The notes beneath the pieces were generated by a model. It saw only the letters and a program-made list of their open reading frames with translations, did no database searches and was not told where the DNA came from. A stretch of 64,000 nt of DNA from Microthrixaceae bacterium (GTDB lineage: Bacteria > Actinomycetota > Acidimicrobiia > Acidimicrobiales > Microtrichaceae). The stretch is from assembly GCA_027493675.1 (NCBI GenBank), contig JAOSKI010000042.1, positions 106,218 through 170,217 on the forward strand, read 5' to 3'. The translations under genes and the position numbers were made by a program. Of the stretch, positions 1 to 10,559 are shown piece by piece. Each line of letters opens with the position of its first letter. Within the stretch, counting starts at the first letter, position 1.

Positions 1-151
1 GCCGCAACGACCGCTCTGGGGGCGACCTTCGGCGGCAGCCTGGTGTTCGAGCACGGCTTCAACGTGGAGAACGCCGGCGACGACCCCGTCTGGCACGAGT
101 CCGAGACCGACGTGTTCCCCGGGGGCACTGACCCCCACCCGCGGGCCCTAA
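1..151 (+). CDS. C-terminal fragment of a DUF2231-like membrane protein (5' end outside window)
   Basis: The first 126 bases read in frame 1 as the end of a protein: a GG-x-LVFEHG motif followed by an acidic tail (FNVENAGDDPVWHESE). The motif resembles the last helix/loop of DUF2231 proteins, small predicted membrane domains of unknown function. As sequenced the frame stays open to 327, running through the palindromic repeat, which is unlikely. Removing one G from the run at 121-125 brings TAA (149-151) into frame, so the end is placed there. It is tail-to-tail with atpC. The family call rests on one short motif. Confidence 0.4.
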   Translation, partial: PQRPLWGRPSAAAWCSSTASTWRTPATTPSGTSPRPTCSPGALTPTRGP

Positions 152-157
152 CCTCAG

Positions 158-210
158 GCGAACTGAATGGCGTCACCCACCTATACGGTGGACCACGCCC
201 TTCAGTTCGC
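158..210. repeat. 53-nt palindromic element, copy 1 (convergent junction)
   Basis: Ten-base arms GCGAACTGAA and TTCAGTTCGC flank a 33-nt centre containing CCACCTATACGGT and CCAC. The same 53-nt element recurs at 36678 and 59057; 41 of 53 columns are identical in all three copies. The centre can form a nested small hairpin (CACC/GGTG around TATAC). It sits between the 3' ends of the DUF2231-like gene (+) and atpC (-), so a bidirectional transcription terminator is the simplest reading. Confidence 0.85.
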
Positions 211-243
211 TGGGTGGGGTGGCGCTGGGGGTGGAGCTGGGGG

Positions 244-647
244 TCAGGCGGCTTCGGCGACGCTGAGGCGCACCTCGGCGCGCTGCAGGGCGGAAGCGGC
301 CTCGGGATCGTCCGCGTCGGCCCGTAGGGCCTCCTCGGCACGCTCTTGGCCGCCCTGGCCCGCTCGACGTCGATCGAGTCGGCCAGCTCGGCCACGTCCG
401 ACAGGACCGTGGCGCGGTGTTGCCCTCGGCATCGGTCGGGGAGACCTCCACGAAGCCCTGGTGTACCGCGATGACGGTCTCACCGTCGTCTCCGATGACC
501 TTGACGGGATGGGTCTGCAACACGCCGATGAACGGTATGTGGCCGGCCTGGAAGGCGATATCGCCCGCCGTGGTGCGGCACACGACCATCTTCGCCTCGC
601 CCGAGAAGGCAACCCGCTCGGGGATACGAGCTCGACGGTGAGCGACA

Positions 648-648
<1 letters not shown>
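244..648 (-). CDS. atpC: ATP synthase F1 epsilon subunit
   Basis: Last gene of the ATP synthase operon. Epsilon sits on the central stalk with gamma and restrains ATP hydrolysis. The protein opens MSLTVELVSP, continues in a second frame through GEAKMVVCRTTAGDIAFQ and HPVKVIGDDGETVIAVHQG (the N-terminal beta-sandwich), and returns to the first frame for ALQRAEVRLSVAEAA before the stop. The frame is lost near 620 and again near 415-350, all in a conserved domain, so these are most likely read errors. About 134 codons is the usual length. Its ATG overlaps the TGA of atpD (ATGA), indicating translational coupling. Confidence 0.92.
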
Positions 649-2109
<1,461 letters not shown>

Positions 2110-2154
2110 CGCAGTTTCTCCTTGTGACCGGCTGGAGCCGGCAGGGGTGTCTCG

Positions 2155-3148
2155 TCAGAACGAATCGTGACCAATCACGTGGCGGACGTGCTCCCCCGAA
2201 GTGCTTCGGGAACGGGTCCGAGAACATGTGGTCGAGGATCAGGTCCTCGGGGTCTCCACGGTCCTCGGCGAGCGCCTCGGCACCACCGATGATCTCCATG
2301 ATCTCAGTGGTGATGGCGTCCTGGCGGACCTGGTTGATCTTGCGGGTGAGCTTCGTGATGAGCTCCTCCGCGTTGTCGGTAGCGGCCTTCATCGCCCGCT
2401 GCCGTGAAGCGTGCTCCGACGCTGCCGACTCCAGCAACGCCGAGAGGATGCGGGCCTCGACGTATCGGGCAGCAGCGACTCGAGCACCTGTGACGGCCCT
2501 GGTTCGAACTCGAACCCCGCGGACGCCCCCGCGTCGCCCTCCTCGGCGACCTTCTCGGAGGATTCGAGCGGCAGGAAGCGCCGGACCACCGGCTCCTGGG
2601 AGCCGAGCGAGATGAAGCGGGTGTAGACCAACAGGATCCGGTCGCAACCCCCGTTGACGAACAGATCGCTCACCCGCGCGGCGACCGTCGCGGCGTCCTC
2701 GAAGGTGGGCTTGTCGGAGAACCGCGAATACGCGGCCTCGATCGGGTAGTTGCGGAAGCGGAAGTAGTCCGCCGCCTTGCGCCCGAGGGTGACCAGGGCG
2801 TACTCACGTCCCTCGGAACGTGCCGCCTGCACCTCCCGCTCGGCCGCCTTGATCACCGCCGAGTTGAACGCACCGGCGAGACCACGATCGGCCGAGACGA
2901 CCACGACGCCGACCCTGGTCGGTTCGACTACCTCACGCAGCAGCGGATGATCCGCATCGGCTCCGCCGGCGGCGAGATCCTGGATGACCGTGGTGATGTG
3001 CTCGGCGTATGGACGGGCTTCGTTGGCGGCCTGTTGGGCCTTGGTCACGCGTAGCGGAGAGATCGAGCTCCATGGCACGCGTGATCTTCTTCATGTTCTG
3101 CGTGGCGCCGATGCGGCGACGCAGCACCCGTTCCTGTGCACCCGCCAT
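2155..3148 (-). CDS. atpG: ATP synthase F1 gamma subunit
   Basis: Central rotor shaft of F1. The N-terminus [20 protein letters not shown] and the C-terminal helix [20 protein letters not shown] are diagnostic, with [20 protein letters not shown] between. Three frames are used: breaks near 3060 and near 2475. The C-terminus runs about 30 residues past the usual end (...IIGGAEAL). As sequenced it would enter atpD, but dropping one G from the run near 2200 gives a stop at 2155-2157, which I adopt. ATG at 3146-3148, just downstream of atpA. Confidence 0.93.
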
Positions 3149-3151
3149 CGG

Positions 3152-4789
3152 TCAGGCTTCCTCCCGGAGGGACCGTCACGATCGAGCTCCTCCTCGGGTA
3201 GGTGGCGCGACGAGCGGCGCACAGTGGAGTCCGCCTCGGCCTGGGCCTCGGCCTCAGGTGTGGACTCGTCGGGCGCAGAGGACACGAACTGCTGGGCGTA
3301 GTCCTTGACTACCGCCTCGAAGGCATCCTCGTCGTCGATCTTCCCCGCCTCGCGGATCTGATCGAGCACGACCGCATGGCGTGTGGTGAACCACTCGAGC
3401 AACCCGTCCGCGAAGCGGCCGACGTCCTCGGTGGTGATCCCGTCGAGGTAGCCACGGGTTCCGGCGAAGATCACCACGCACTGGTGCTCCACCGGCATCG
3501 GGGAGTTGATCCCCTGCTTGAGAAGCTCGGTGAGCCGGTAGCCGCGTTCGAGCTGGGCCTTGGACACTGCGTCGAGGTCTGAGCCGAAAGCGGCGAAGGC
3601 CTCGAGCTCACGGAACTGCTGGAGGTCCGACTTGAGGGTGCCCACCGCGGTCTTCATGGCCTTGATCTGCGCTGCGGAGCCGACTCGTGACACCGAGATG
3701 CCCACGTCGACCGCGGGTCGGACGCCCGACTTGAACAGGTCGTCCTGCAGGAAGATCTGGCCGTCGGTGATCGAGATCACGTTGGTCGGGATGAACGCGG
3801 ACACGTCGCCGGCCTTGGTCTCGATGATCGGGAGGGCGGTGAGCGAGCCCGCCCCGTTCTCGTCGGAGAGCTTGGCGGCACGCTCCAGCAGGCGGCTGTG
3901 CAGGTAGAAGACGTCACCGGGGTAGGCCTCACGACCCGGCGGCCGACGCAGCAGCAGGCTCACCTGCCGGTATGCCTCGGCCTGCTTGGAGAGGTCGTCG
4001 TACACGATGAGCGCGTGCTCGCCGTTCTCCATCCAGTGCTGGCCCATCGCGCAGCCGGCGTACGGCGCCAGGTACTTGAACGGTGCCGGATCCGACGCCG
4101 GGGCGACCACGACCACGGTGTAGTCCATGGCGCCCTTCTCGGCGAGGGTCGCGACGGTCTGCGCGACGGTGGAGGCCTTCTGGCCGATGGCCACGTAGAT
4201 GCACTTCACGCCGAGGCCACGCTGGTTGAGGATCGTGTCGACTGCGATCGTGGTCTTGCCGGTCTTGCGGTCGCCGATGATCAGCTCACGCTGACCACGA
4301 CCGATCGGGATCAACGAGTCGATCGACTTGATGCCGGTCTGCATCGGCTCGTGCACGGGCTTGCGGCCCATGATGCCCGGCGCCTGGATCTCCATGCGGC
4401 GGGGCTCGGTGTTGGCCAGCGCACCCTTGCCGTCTATCGGCTCACCCAGGGTGTTGACGACGCGACCGAGCACGCCGTCGCCGACGGGCACCGAGAGGAT
4501 CTCCCCGGTGGCACGAACAGTCTGGCCCTCCTCGATGGTGTCCACCTCACCGAGCACCACGGCGCCGATCGACTCCTCGTCGAGGTTGAGCGCGAGACCG
4601 ACCACTCCCGACTCGAACTCGAGCAGCTCGTTCACCGCTGCGTCGGGCAGGCCCGACACACGGGCGATGCCGTCTCCCACCTCTACCACGCGGCCGACCT
4701 GGGTCAGGCTCGCCCTCGGGGCTGAAGCCCTCGAGGTTCTTGCGGATTGCGGCGGTGATCTCGCCGGTGTTGATCGTTAGCTCAGCCAC
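3152..4789 (-). CDS. atpA: ATP synthase F1 alpha subunit
   Basis: Non-catalytic nucleotide-binding subunit, about 546 codons. Walker [10 protein letters not shown], the motif [17 protein letters not shown] and the C-terminal [16 protein letters not shown] segment are present. The start [20 protein letters not shown] at 4789 is separated from the body by an indel near 4705. The C-terminus has an acidic tail ([12 protein letters not shown]) followed by a basic stretch. The frame as read continues to 3091 inside atpG, but one indel would use the TGA at 3152-3154, two bases before the atpG ATG, so that end is inferred. Confidence 0.95.
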
Positions 4790-4798
4790 AGGTACTCC

Positions 4799-5328
4799 TC
4801 AGAAGACTTCACGAAGCTGGTTGGAGGCGGGACGGACCGTGCCGTCGATGACCTCGTCACCGATCTGGGTCACGACCCCGCCGACCACGGACGGGTCGAC
4901 GACGTTGCGCACCGTCACCGTGCGCTCGAGCTTGGCGCTGAGCGCCTCGGCCAATCGTGAGACCTGCTCGTCGGTGAGCGCCACGGCGGAACGCGCCTCG
5001 GCCACTACGGCACCCTGCCCACTTGCCACGATCCGACCCATCTCCTTGGTCAGCTCGGGCAGTTCCCCACCACGGCCCATGGCCACGGCCATGGACGCAA
5101 GGGCCACCGTCACAGGCGATGCCTTTTCGGTGAGCAGGTCCTCGACGACCTGCGCCCGGCGCGCGGCGGGCAGCTTGGAGTCCAGACAGCGTGCTGCGGA
5201 GATTGTCATCGGTTGCCACGGCATCGCCGAGCGTCTGGAGCTCCTCGGTGACCACCTCGAGTGCCTGCTCGGCGGCCGCGAAGCGCTACCAGCCCTTCGG
5301 CGAATGCTGTTGTACGGGTTTCGGTCAT
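4799..5328 (-). CDS. atpH: ATP synthase F1 delta subunit
   Basis: Delta joins F1 to the b-type peripheral stalk. The C-terminal half (RTVTVRNVVDPSVVGGVVTQ, then IGDEVIDGTVRPASNQLREV) is a clear OSCP/delta C-domain. The N-terminus MTETRTTAFAEGLVA is followed, after one indel near 5285, by FAAAEQALEVVTEELQTLGD; another indel lies near 5190. With ATG at 5326-5328 the protein is about 176 residues, normal for the family. A GTG at 5425-5427 would add 33 residues encoded by the 18-nt repeats upstream; I prefer 5328 because the conserved part begins there. Confidence 0.9.
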
Positions 5329-5360
5329 GTCGATCCGTGTGTTGTTCGGGTGGTTGTGGT

Positions 5361-5414
5361 CTGGTTCAACAGGGTTGGCTGGTTCAGCAGGGTTGGCTGG
5401 TTCAGCAGGGAGGT
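5361..5414. repeat. Three 18-nt tandem repeats at the atpF-atpH junction
   Basis: The unit CTGGTTCARCAGGGTTGG is repeated at 5361-5378 and 5379-5396, with a diverged third copy at 5397-5414. It lies between the atpF stop (5414-5416) and the atpH ATG (5328) in an operon whose other junctions are mostly 4-base overlaps. Because 18 is divisible by three the repeat stays open in frame; on the minus strand it can encode PAEPAN repeats in front of atpH. Confidence 0.9.
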
Positions 5415-5955
5415 CAGTTCCGCCCACCGATGTTGTTGATGTAGGTGTCGATCAGGCGCTGCTGGGAGGACTCGTCGAGCTCCTCGGTCACGACCCGCTC
5501 GGCCGCACCCAGTGCCAGGCGGGAGAGCTCGCCCGACAGCTCGGCTTCGGTCTCGCGCGGGTCGCTGCGAGGTCGATCGCGGCCCGCTCGTGCACCGATG
5601 CAACATCACGCTCCGCCCGGGCTGCGATGTCCGTGGTCAGGGCATCGGCGGAACGACGGGCCTCTTCGAGTATGCGCGCCGCTTCGGCATCCGAATCCGC
5701 CAGGGCCGCCTTGACCTCGTCACGCTCCGCCTCGGCCGCCCCGCGCGCCTCAGCGGCTTGGTCGAGGCTCTCGGCGATCCCGGCGCTGCGCTTGGCGAAG
5801 TAGTCACTGCCCGGCTTCTTGGCGAACTTCCACAGCAGTCCCATCACGATCAGGAACGCGAGGGTGCCCCAGAACACCTCCCAGATGTCATGGGGCAGCC
5901 AGAAGGCGTTCTCGGCGCCCTCGGTGGAAGCCAGCAGCGCTGGGAGCGTGTTCAT
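5414..5955 (-). CDS. atpF: ATP synthase F0 b subunit
   Basis: Peripheral-stalk subunit with one N-terminal membrane helix (IWEVFWGTLAFLIVMGLLWK) followed by a long charged helix rich in Ala, Glu and Arg (SLDQAAEARGAAEAERDEVK). The C-terminus is recovered after an indel near 5560: LGAAERVVTEELDESSQQRL, then IDTYINNIGG and stop at 5414. About 180 residues. Its ATG (5953-5955) follows directly on the preceding b-type gene, and as sequenced the two read through as one 333-residue frame. Confidence 0.88.
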
Positions 5956-6488
5956 CGGTTTGCCCTCCACGTAGCTCTCCACGGTTCCCCGGTGAGCCGA
6001 CGCTTCCAGCGGAGCGTCGACCACCTTGGATGCCGCGGCGACCGCCAGGTCCGTGACGTCCGGTCCCATCTGTGCGATGACGGCAGCACGAGCCGACTCC
6101 AGTTCGGCCATCGAGGCCTGCCGTTGCTCGGCCACCTCCGTCTCGGCGGCACCGACCACTGCGGAGCGCTCGGCTTCAGCAGCCGAACGCGCCTCCTCGA
6201 GCACCTCGACTGCGCGGGTGCGCGCCTCGGCGATGGTGGCGTCGTAGTCCCTGCGCACCTGCTCGGCGGCCACCTTGGCGTCCTCGGCGGCCTGGAGATC
6301 CTCGATCTCCTTGGCGCGCCGCTGCTCGCGCACCTTCATCAGCGGTGGCAGAAGCCAGTAGCGCATGAGGATCCACAGCGTGAAGAACGTGAGCGCCCCC
6401 CAGAGGATCTCCCCGATCTCGTCGGGGATCACCGGGTTGATGGCGCTCGGGTCCTCCTCGGCCGCGAGGACGAGAAGCGAGGCCAGCA

Positions 6489-6489
<1 letters not shown>
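5952..6489 (-). CDS. ATP synthase F0 b-prime-like subunit
   Basis: A second b-type stalk protein: membrane helix EILWGALTFFTLWILMRYWL, then a coiled-coil-like charged region (KVREQRRAKEIEDLQAAED) and a C-terminal VTDLAVAAASKVVDAPLEAS segment. Two different b-type proteins would give a heterodimeric stalk. The ATG overlaps the atpE stop (ATGA). At its end, shifting one base uses a TGA at 5952-5954 overlapping the next ATG, matching the operon's ATGA style; as sequenced no stop occurs and it fuses to atpF. I annotate two genes and flag the fusion. Confidence 0.85.
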
Positions 6490-6797
<308 letters not shown>

Positions 6798-6921
6798 TCA
6801 GCGGCCGGCTCGCCTACTTTGTTGCTGGTCTGGAGCCGGTACCGGACCGGTTTCCTTGATCAGGACTTGTCTTGTTTGTCGGACTGTGCAGCGGGTCTGC
6901 GGGTATGTCTGGCCGGTGGGG

Positions 6922-7734
6922 TCAGTGGGCGGGGTGAAGGGCGCCACCGATGTACACGGCGGTGAGCAGGCTGAAGATGAACGCCTGCAGGAACGCCACC
7001 ATGAACTCGAAACCGGTGAACGCCACGAGCATCGCGAACGAGAGCCCTCCCACCACCGCGAGGATGCCCTCGGCGACGAGCGTGATGGTGAGCACGCTGA
7101 AGGTGACGAGGAGGATGTGGCCCGCCAGCATGTTGGCGAAGAGCCTCACTGCGAGCGAGAACGGGCGGATGAGGAACGTCGAGAGGAACTCGATCGGGGT
7201 CACCAGCAGGTAGAGCGCCTTGGGTACCCCGGGCGGGAACAGAGCATCCTTGAAGTACCTCAGCCCGTGGTGCTTGACACCGACGCCGATGAACATGGCC
7301 CATGCCACGACTGCGAGCATCACCGGGTTGGCCATGCGGGCGTTGGCGGGCATGTGGGCAGTCGGGATCACCTCGAACAGGTTGCCGATCCAGATGAAGA
7401 AGAACATCGACACGAGCATCGGCAGGTAGCGCATGCCGTCGGGTCCGATGGCAGGCAACACGACCTGCTTCTCGACGAAGTCGATGGAGCTCTCCATGAC
7501 GTTCTGGATCCCGGTGGGAACCAGGGAGGCCTTGCGACCGGCCAACCAGAACAGCAGCACAGGCACCGCCATGGCGATGAGCGAGATCAGAGCGATCTTG
7601 TTGAAGCCGTACCACTGGCCCTCGCCGAAGGCGGAAGGCCATTTCACGATCAGGTTGATCGGCGGGAACTCCACACCCCCGCCGCCCTCCTCGGAGGCCA
7701 GCAGGATCGCAGGGTTGGTGAGCGCTGAGAGCAT
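6922..7734 (-). CDS. atpB: ATP synthase F0 a subunit
   Basis: Stator channel subunit, intact at 270 residues with five to six membrane helices. The essential arginine lies in FLIRPFSLAVRLFANMLAGH, with the downstream LLTAVYIGGALHPAH terminus typical of the family. The ATG at 7732-7734 directly abuts the TAG of the AtpI gene. A 142-base gap with no gene separates it from atpE. Confidence 0.97.
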   Translation of the reverse strand: MLSALTNPAILLASEEGGGGVEFPPINLIVKWPSAFGEGQWYGFNKIALISLIAMAVPVLLFWLAGRKASLVPTGIQNVMESSIDFVEKQVVLPAIGPDGMRYLPMLVSMFFFIWIGNLFEVIPTAHMPANARMANPVMLAVVAWAMFIGVGVKHHGLRYFKDALFPPGVPKALYLLVTPIEFLSTFLIRPFSLAVRLFANMLAGHILLVTFSVLTITLVAEGILAVVGGLSFAMLVAFTGFEFMVAFLQAFIFSLLTAVYIGGALHPAH

Positions 7735-8213
7735 CTACGCGGGCTCCTGTTTCTCGGGCAGGTACGGGTTGGGCTCCACGCCGGGCTTCAACCCGGGGAA
7801 GGCCAGCGACGACGAGATGTGGCGCATCTCCCAGAAGAGCAGCGCCAGGTGCGTAGCGACGAGCGTGACACCGAAGGGCACGAGCTCGAGCCATCCGGCG
7901 TCCTTGACGAGCAGGACGGCCAGGAAGATGAGGCCGAGGCGCAACAGGAAGCCGAACATGGCGGCTGCACCCATGGCCGCGGCGGAGATCTGCCCGGACA
8001 CCTTGAGCATCCAGCCGGCGAGCAGGAAGTTCACTACGACGATCGCGATCGCGTAGAGCGTGGAGACGACACCGTCGATCCCCCACCCCGCAGCGCTCAC
8101 CAACACGGCCACGGGGAGTAGCCACAGGCTCCGCTTGGCGAGGTCGACCGCCACGGCCATGGCCGGCGACGGGCCCTGCACCCGACCGTCATCGGGTCCA
8201 CCGTGGTGCTCAT
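7735..8213 (-). CDS. atpI: ATP synthase protein I (AtpI-like assembly factor)
   Basis: Small hydrophobic protein with four predicted helices (LWLLPVAVLVSAAGWGI; AIVVVNFLLAGWML; AAMFGFLLRLGLIFLAVLL; LVATHLALLFW), placed just before atpB as AtpI usually is; AtpI helps c-ring assembly and stability. The frame in the main body starts at 8238, but an ATG at 8211-8213 overlaps the preceding TGA (ATGA) and opens MSTTVDPMTVG; one indel near 8175 joins it to the body. I choose 8213 for that reason. Confidence 0.75.
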
Positions 8214-8491
8214 CGCTTCGACACCCGCGGCTCGCCACCCGAGCACCGCGAAGCGGACCCAGCGGTCACAGTGGCGTACTGCCGGCGGTAGCGGAAGTAG
8301 ATCGACGCGCCGGCTCCGAGGGCACCCCAGATCGTGAACAGCACTGTGAGCAATGGGCGGGTGCCGAACGCACCGTCGAGCAGCAGCCCCACGAGCGCCA
8401 TGACGACAGGGCCGAGCACCAACTCGAAGGAACCCGCACTGCGGTGGGCCGCGTCTGTCAGTGCTGGTGATACGGGATTGTCCGTCGTCAT
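8210..8491 (-). CDS. AtpZ/AtpI-family membrane protein
   Basis: About 93 residues with two membrane helices (ELVLGPVVMALVGLLLDGAF and LLTVLFTIWGALGAGASIYF) around a short loop, as in AtpZ-type F0F1-associated proteins found first in many atp operons. MTTDNP at 8491 is the likely start, since the frame upstream to 8542 adds a polar, unconserved stretch. The stop overlaps the atpI ATG. Confidence 0.65.
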   Translation of the reverse strand: MTTDNPVSPALTDAAHRSAGSFELVLGPVVMALVGLLLDGAFGTRPLLTVLFTIWGALGAGASIYFRYRRQYATVTAGSASRCSGGEPRVSKR

Positions 8492-8587
8492 TCGGAACCG
8501 TCGAAGCTCGGGTACAGGACCGGTGTCAGTCACCGGGCGCATGTGAAAGGACTGCTTGTGAAAGCGTTCGCAATCTAGGGAGGGGCG

Positions 8588-9061
8588 TCACCGGAAGGGC
8601 AAATCGGCGGTGCTCTCCACCTTCGGCACGTCCTGGATGGGCGTGGCGCTCGGTTCCAGCCCTGATGCACGTTCGATCGCGTCCACGATCCGGTCGGTCT
8701 CCGCACGCTGCTCGTAGACCAACCGCAGGAACCAGAACCGCATGAACCGCGAGATCGAGTACCGCGTGAACAGCGCCGCGCCGGCCACGGCCAACAGGAT
8801 GCCCAACAGCACCCCGGAGGCTGTGAAGGCGCGCTGATCCGCGGGCGAGTCACCTGCGTTGATGGTCTGCACGGCTCCCATCACTCCGAGCACCACACCC
8901 GCCACGACCAACGCCGTGCCCACTATGAGCATCCATCGTTCTGTCGCGGCGCCGGCACCTTTCAGGCCGATTCGGCCCATCTCCTCACGGAACTCGGCGA
9001 CGCGGGCCGACTCCGGGACGGCCTGTGCGTTCTGGGTCGGGTCATCACTCACTCTCATCAC
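8588..9061 (-). CDS. Two-helix membrane protein of unknown function
   Basis: Intact, 157 residues. It has a charged N-terminus (VAEFREEMGRIG), helix WMLIVGTALVVAGVVLGVMG, a short loop, helix ASGVLLGILLAVAGAALFTR, an aromatic segment (FMRFWFLRLVYEQRAETDR) and a soluble tail. I do not recognise a family. Its ATG overlaps the stop of livF (ATGA) and the AtpZ-like gene follows 96 bases later, so it bridges the transporter and ATP synthase clusters and may be cotranscribed with either. Confidence 0.8.
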   Translation of the reverse strand: MMRVSDDPTQNAQAVPESARVAEFREEMGRIGLKGAGAATERWMLIVGTALVVAGVVLGVMGAVQTINAGDSPADQRAFTASGVLLGILLAVAGAALFTRYSISRFMRFWFLRLVYEQRAETDRIVDAIERASGLEPSATPIQDVPKVESTADLPFR

Positions 9062-9801
9062 ACTCCAAAGTAGGCAGCTGACAATTCGTTCTCGATCTCC
9101 GATGGTCGACCGACGGCGCGAACCCGGCCGTTCACCATCACCGCGGCAAGATCCGCCACGCCGAGCACCGTACGCGCGAACTGCTCCACCACGAGGATGG
9201 ACGTGCCGGTCCGCGCGATCCGCGCGACGATCCCGTAGAGCTCCTCGACCACGAGGGGCGCGAGACCCATCGACAGCTCGTCCAGCAGCAACACCGCCGG
9301 ATTGACCGCCAGGCCCCGGGCCATGGCGAGCATCTGTTGCTCACCACCGGAGAGCGTTCCTGCGACCTGGGTGCGCCGCTCACCGAGGCGCGGGAACTGC
9401 TCGTAGGCGACCGCCTCCACGTGGTCCATGTCCACACCCGCGTAGGTGGCCATGAGGAGGTTCTCCTTGACCGTCAGGTTCGGGAAGATCCCCTTGCCTT
9501 CGGGGACGGTGACCACTCCGCGACGCGCCAACTCCTCGGCTCCCACGCCGGTGACGTCCGCCCCAGCCATGTAGACCTTGCCCGCGGTCGGTTCCATGAG
9601 CCCGCAGGCCACCGAGATCGTGGTGGTCTTGCCCGCCCCGTTGGGCCCCAGCAACGCCAGCACGGCACCCTCGGGCACCTCCAGGTCCACCCCGTGGAGC
9701 ACCTGGATCCCACCGTAGGCGGCGGTCACCCCACGCAGCTCCAGCAGCGGCTTGGACGAGGAGGCGGCCCCTGAACGGGAACCAGGGATCTGGGCGCTCA
9801 T
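9058..9801 (-). CDS. livF: Branched-chain amino-acid-type ABC transporter ATP-binding protein LivF
   Basis: Cytoplasmic ATPase of a LIV/HAAT-type importer, intact. Walker A GPNGAGKTTT, Q-loop region VPEGKGIFPNLTVKENL, signature LSGGEQQMLAMARGLA, Walker B VLLLDELSMGLAP, H-loop replaced as usual in LivF by VVEQ. The MSAQIPGS start at 9801 overlaps the livG stop; an in-frame extension to 9909 would lie inside livG and is rejected. The transported solute cannot be read from the ATPase. Confidence 0.93.
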   Translation of the reverse strand: MSAQIPGSRSGAASSSKPLLELRGVTAAYGGIQVLHGVDLEVPEGAVLALLGPNGAGKTTTISVACGLMEPTAGKVYMAGADVTGVGAEELARRGVVTVPEGKGIFPNLTVKENLLMATYAGVDMDHVEAVAYEQFPRLGERRTQVAGTLSGGEQQMLAMARGLAVNPAVLLLDELSMGLAPLVVEELYGIVARIARTGTSILVVEQFARTVLGVADLAAVMVNGRVRAVGRPSEIENELSAAYFGV

Positions 9802-10559
9802 GTACCCGCTCCGAGGTAGGCGGCCACAACTGCCTCGTTGGCGCGGACCACTTCGGGGTCTCCGGATGCGATCACCGAACCGAAATCCAGCACGCAGATG
9901 TGCTCGCACACATCCATCACCAGACCGACGTCGTGCTCGACCAACAGGATTCCCAGACCCGCTCCGGCCAGATCGGTGAGGAGGCGACCGAAGTCGGCGG
10001 TCTCGGGGTCGTCCAGGCCGGATGCGGGCTCGTCCAGCAACAGCACAGAGGGTCGTGCACCGAGCGCCCGCCCGAGCTCGACCAGACGCGCCTGGCCCGT
10101 GGGCAGCGACCCGACCGGAACATCGGCCAGACCACCCAGGCCGAGGCGCTCCAGGATCAGGTCCACCTCCGCATCGACGGGCAGGTTGCCGTCGGTCGCC
10201 AGGAACTGACGGGCGGTGGTACCCCGGCGCTCCCAGGTTTGACGTATCTCCACACCGACACGCACGTTGTCGGACACGGTCAACGACGAGAACACCTCGA
10301 GGCGCTGGAAGGTGCGGCCCAGGCCCAGCCGCGCGCGACGGTGGGTGTTCAGGTTCGACACGTCACGGCCCATGATGCGCACCGACCCGGCACTCGGGGT
10401 GACGACACCGCACACCGCGTTGAACAGCGTCGTCTTGCCCGCTCCGTTGGGGCCGATCAATCCCACGATCTGGCCCTCGTCGACTCCCAGGGACACGTCG
10501 GTCAGCGCCTGGTGACCTCCGAATCTCACGGTCACCCCGCTCACCTCCAGGGCGCTCAC
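9798..10559 (-). CDS. livG: Branched-chain amino-acid-type ABC transporter ATP-binding protein LivG
   Basis: Second ATPase of the importer, 253 residues and intact. Walker A GPNGAGKTT, family motif LGRTFQRLEVFSSLTVSDNV, Walker B VLLLDEPASGLDD, H-loop VEHDVGLVMDVCEH. The signature position reads LPTGQARLVELGRAL, a weaker form of LS-x-GQ, with Ser replaced by Pro-Thr. The start overlaps the end of the permease gene. Confidence 0.93.
   Translation of the reverse strand: MSALEVSGVTVRFGGHQALTDVSLGVDEGQIVGLIGPNGAGKTTLFNAVCGVVTPSAGSVRIMGRDVSNLNTHRRARLGLGRTFQRLEVFSSLTVSDNVRVGVEIRQTWERRGTTARQFLATDGNLPVDAEVDLILERLGLGGLADVPVGSLPTGQARLVELGRALGARPSVLLLDEPASGLDDPETADFGRLLTDLAGAGLGILLVEHDVGLVMDVCEHICVLDFGSVIASGDPEVVRANEAVVAAYLGAGT

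Noticed and set aside
5361..5414. CRISPR-like array
   Set aside because: The 18-nt units are directly adjacent with no spacers, only three copies, and no cas genes are present.
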